DNA from: Nomia melanderi | Taxonomy: Eukaryota; Arthropoda; Insecta; Hymenoptera; Halictidae | Length of the DNA: 64,000 bases | Direction: 5' to 3' | NCBI RefSeq assembly: GCF_051020985.1 | Contig: NC_135007.1 | Span: 6,577,501 to 6,641,500, forward strand | Shown: piece after piece, positions 60,030 through 64,000 of the stretch | Layout: each line of letters begins with the position of its first letter | Position numbering within the stretch: position 1 is the stretch's first letter | Program-made: the position numbers and the translations under genes | Notes under the pieces: model-generated | What the model was told of the DNA's origin: nothing | The model's database searches: none | What the model saw: the letters and a program-made list of their open reading frames with translations, nothing else

Positions 60030-63000
60030 GTTAAAAGACTTAGACTAAATTGGAAGACTTTTTTCCGTTGTAATGATGTAATTCGCAGACAATGTTACGG
60101 GACTGAAAAAAACTGACACTTCGCGGGGTCTATCATAATTTCCAATCGATTGGCTACAAATGACTTTTGCAGGTAAAAATTACGACAGCGACGTGCATAC
60201 TTCATTTAACGTCTAATTGAGCTAGAAAATTATTTCGCGGCCCGTGTAATCCAGCGAGTGAAAGACCGTGTCGGATTGTTGCTCAGCCGGATTTGTTAAC
60301 GTCGCGTACCCCTGACAAATATCCCGTGGCATAATGAGCCGATGCAGCGACGTGTGTGATACTTTTCGGAGCGGATCACGTCGAGGCCTCTTCCCGCTCG
60401 CGAAATATCTTCGCTCTCACTTTTTCATCGGTTCGGCTATCTAATGAGCCTGTTCTTGCGAACGCGTGCTGAAATGGGAAAGCGCGCGCGCTGGCTAAAA
60501 CGCCGTTTACTGGAAACCCGTGACTGCCATGCCATTTCTGCACTACACACCGGTTCTCTCTTAAATCTTCGACAGATACTCGCCGGATATATTTCGACAT
60601 TTCCGATTTGTCCCATTTGTTGATCGCTTACACGATCCGACTAGTGGAAAACGAGGCCGCGATCACCATAATGGTAAACAGGATTCCATTGACATTCCGC
60701 GGAAAATGTTCAATTACCTTTTAAGTTGTAGCGTTTGGGATTCAGTACCTTTAAATTTCTCAATTCTTAAATTTACAAAATTTCATAGTTTCGAAGTTTC
60801 AAAGTTTCAAACCTTCTTTGCTACTATTTCTTTAATTTCCAAAATCCTTCCTTCATTTAAATTCAGAGCGCCCCATTGTCATTACACACTGATCATGCTT
60901 CAAGACATTGTATTTACTACTATCACTAGAACAAATATTACATGTATATTGTTAACACTTTCATTGACACTATATGCCCAGAATTTTCTATAACATTCCA
61001 AATTCCAGTTTCTCCGCGGACAAAGTACTCTAAAGATACGACCGTAAACTACATTCGAAACATGTGCAAAACTCATAAAATCTTACTGTTAGAGAACACA
61101 GACGCGATCATACTATCGAATTACTATTATAAAACATATTCCCCAAGGTAATCTAATACTTCTCTAATTATTAAATTCCCTCCTACGGAAAAGATTCTCG
61201 CGGTGACTGAACACGTCAATGAACAATTATCTGTCATATTAAATCAACCACTCGAATAATTTATATTCTATGAAATAATATAACACATAATTGCATGACT
61301 ACGCGTATAGAAGTAGCACCGTCAATTTCTCCGCGAGTCGAATTGGGTTGTGCGTCTTCGAAGACAGCTACTAAGCAACGCATAACGCCGATTTAATTGT
61401 TGAATCACATTAAGCAGCCCCGGGGGCAATTTCCTTCCTGTTGAGCAACGAGAAAAAACGATCGTAAAGTGGGCTTGAACAACGACTAATTTGCGGCCGG
61501 GAACTGGGGACTATTTTTGCAACCGGCTGCAAAGGCAGCACTGTTCCGCGATAGGTAGAGAGCGCGGATCCGATGGCTGATGGCTGTTTATGCTCGACGA
61601 AAGCAGCCGTGATTTACCCCCGCGGTTGTACGTATTAACCTCGCTTTCGCAATTTATTGTCGGACGGTTTCTCCGCCATCGATTTTCTAAGAGACGAAAC
61701 TGGGTTTTAGCGACGCGATCAAAATCGTTACGTCGTTATTATCATCGGACACGTCTCGAATGCGTCGATTGTGATTGACAGTCGGCCAAGTGACTCGGCT
61801 GTGTTTTCATTCATGAGTCATTTAATCGTAATTATTTTTCTGCCGATCACTTAACGATTAAGCGATGAAAGTGATTTCAGTCATGAGCATTGATCCGTTA
61901 ATTGTGGAACTTAGTTTCAGAAATCTATCATTGTGCGTGTAATAAACTCAGACAATGAAATGTATACTTGTCAAACGCAGAGAAGATACATCTATAATAC
62001 ATTTTAATGAAAAACTAAAGTAAAACAAAGAAGAATTGCATGTGTAAATGCAAAATTAAATAATTTATCGTTGAAAGAATTATACAAACACAGATCTCTA
62101 TGGAGTAATTTACAGGATATGATTGAATAGAAATTTCGTAAGAGACTCATGTCCGTTTAAGTAAATTTATAAGACAGCCCAATTAAGGAAAAAGTGGAAT
62201 TACTGGAATGTTTATTTCAGCGGTTTTTCGAGTTTCATTAGATCGGGCATAAAATGGAGACTTTATTAACGATTACGTTTCTTCACATCGCTTGTTGTGC
62301 TTTCTTGGTTTTTCGTATGTCATAAGCGAGTGATTATTGCGACGTTATTTTTCTTCGACGGTTTTCTGGAATTCATATATATTGTCCGTCTCAGCTGCGT
62401 AATCGTGATAATTGTCTCTAATTTTATAGCACCCGGGTTTCTTATAATTAAGACTGTCCCGATGCTATAAAACCGGTAGTTCCGATAATAAAAGAAAAAT
62501 TTACGACATTTCACGTTACAGGCAACCCAATCGCGAGATGTTTTCAGGTTACATTGTAAAATTCCGTTTCCCGATGTAAATGAATTTGCTATTAAAAATT
62601 GTATATAACTGGCGCAATGGAAAGTCAGTGAACAGATTTTATAATCAGTAAACAGAAAAATCGCTTCGGCGTTGCGTAACTGTCGGGAACTTCGAAGATT
62701 GGAGAAATCTAAATTATTTAATTCATTCTCGTTTCTCCTTATTGGATACGAAAAATTATGAACTGCATAAATAAGGTTTGTTTCATAAATCGTACGAACG
62801 AATTATTAATAGAATTGTATACTCGATAGATAATAGACTTAACGGAGAAGGAAATTGCTGCTTGTCGTAAGAAGCAGACTGGAAGAATGTATGAAATATT
62901 CATAACAACCTGTAACGATGGATTGATTTCGTCTGTGTCCATCTACCGTTATTTATGATCGGCCAGTCGGAGTGAGACGAAAGTGAAAAGACTATCGATC

Positions 63001-64000
63001 AATTTTCACTGTAGAAATCGATCCATAAGCTTAGTGAGGTAACGCGTTCGAAATAAAAAGTCGTAGACTTTCTTCAAACTATGAGTTAACACAATAATCA
63101 TTTTTCACAATTCACGAGCCAGCATTTTGTGGTATTAATCAGCATTCAACAGAGCCGCTTAATATTAGAATAGAGAAATTAAATGACGATTTATTAATGC
63201 AAAAAAAGTGTTCGAAATGACAGGTATCACACTAAATTGGTGAAAGCAACTGCAACGAAACTTGTTAACTCTCTACGCGTTGACGGCGGCTTGCGTATCC
63301 CCTTTAATAAAATAGAATTAAACCCAAGCGACTCGGCAAACGCTAAAAGTACACGGTGAATCTAAATTCGAGGACAAATTGATGGACAATGGTAATAATG
63401 AATGTATCGATGGTTTAAGTATTTGTAACTGAATCAATGAAAATTGAAAATATTGCAGGTAGAAAATATTATAATATCCCAAAGAATGAGTGGAAACTTT
63501 CTATAAGACACACTTCACAGAGTAAATTTAAATGAATTGTTTACGTGTGCGTGTTGAGTGTTTTCCCAGTAAAGGAAAACGATATTACAATGCGAAAAAT
63601 AGAAATGAACTTGAATTATTAATATGTTCTCTCGGGTGAACAAACATTGCTAAGGAAAAACGTAGAAAACACGATTTTACTCACGTTTTTGTGTATGTGC
63701 GTCTGTCGGTGTGTATGTCTGTTCTCGCACAAATTAATCGTTCGATCTCACGCGCGAAGTTCATAAGTGAAACCCGCGGCGGATGAAAGTTCCCACAGGA
63801 ATTACGGAGGAGACAGAAGCCTCTTTGAATATATAAGGAAAATGGTATCGTTAATTATGATTAATTTTCTATGAATGGCGACGCGTGAATACGAAAGACG
63901 ACGCAAAATTGCAACACGCGCGTTGCTCCATATACATACTTGTTAATTCATAACGAAGCCCAGTCACATCGGAGGGGAATACGTAAATAGAACGGAAATT

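Larger units (their letters stand above)
56873..64000. other. Gene-free sequence to the end of the window
   Basis: No frame has splice, codon or domain support. CpG-rich blocks occur at 57190-57450, 58000-58650, 60240-60680 and 61370-61780, separated by AT-rich DNA, as in long introns or regulatory deserts. A purine tract and a diverged tandem duplication are listed separately. A TTTAACCCTTGCCTTGCA at about 59330 is another single element-like end. Confidence 0.45.

Overview
This is eukaryotic, AT-rich insect DNA. The protein families (two large RR-type cuticular proteins, an MBF2-like secreted protein, a divergent SLC17 transporter), the short introns with GT-AG borders, the CpG-dense pockets in an AT-rich background, and many short TTAA-flanked inverted-repeat elements fit a hymenopteran, most likely a bee. 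The order and genus are inferences; nothing in the window fixes them.

Layout. (1) 1.5-3.6 kb, plus: a three-exon gene for a small secreted protein with a TATA promoter and a poly(A) signal. (2) 7.6 kb, plus: a possible 50-residue basic ORF. (3) 10.5-12.5 kb, plus: two adjacent intronless ORFs, each with one predicted membrane segment, not recognised. (4) 12.5-23.6 kb: no convincing gene; dispersed repeats and a GC-rich island at 21.6-22.5 kb. (5) 23.6-28.3 kb, plus: a nine-exon SLC17-like major facilitator gene with two alternative, mutually similar first coding exons. (6) 28.3-31.4 kb: no clear gene. (7) 31.6-35.25 kb, minus: a large RR cuticular protein gene with a six-codon first exon and a TATA promoter. 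(8) 35.3-45.3 kb: no convincing gene; a higher-order tandem repeat at 41.8-42.4 kb and a possible minus-strand non-coding first exon near 42.7 kb. (9) 45.35-50.66 kb, minus: a second large RR cuticular protein gene whose first exon is not certain. (10) 50.7-64 kb: no protein gene supported; several inverted-repeat elements, diverged tandem duplications and CpG-rich blocks.

The two cuticular genes are on the same strand with similar architecture (signal peptide, RR chitin-binding domain near the N terminus, long Pro/Thr/Gln-rich tail). They look like a dispersed pair serving cuticle matrix assembly. The other genes have no evident functional link.

The most notable features are the duplicated alternative first exons and altered polar residues of the transporter, the adjacent pair of orphan membrane ORFs, and the diverse non-autonomous elements with piggyBac-like TTAA ends. 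Exon borders were assigned by eye from splice consensus and frame continuity; no transcript data or database search was available.
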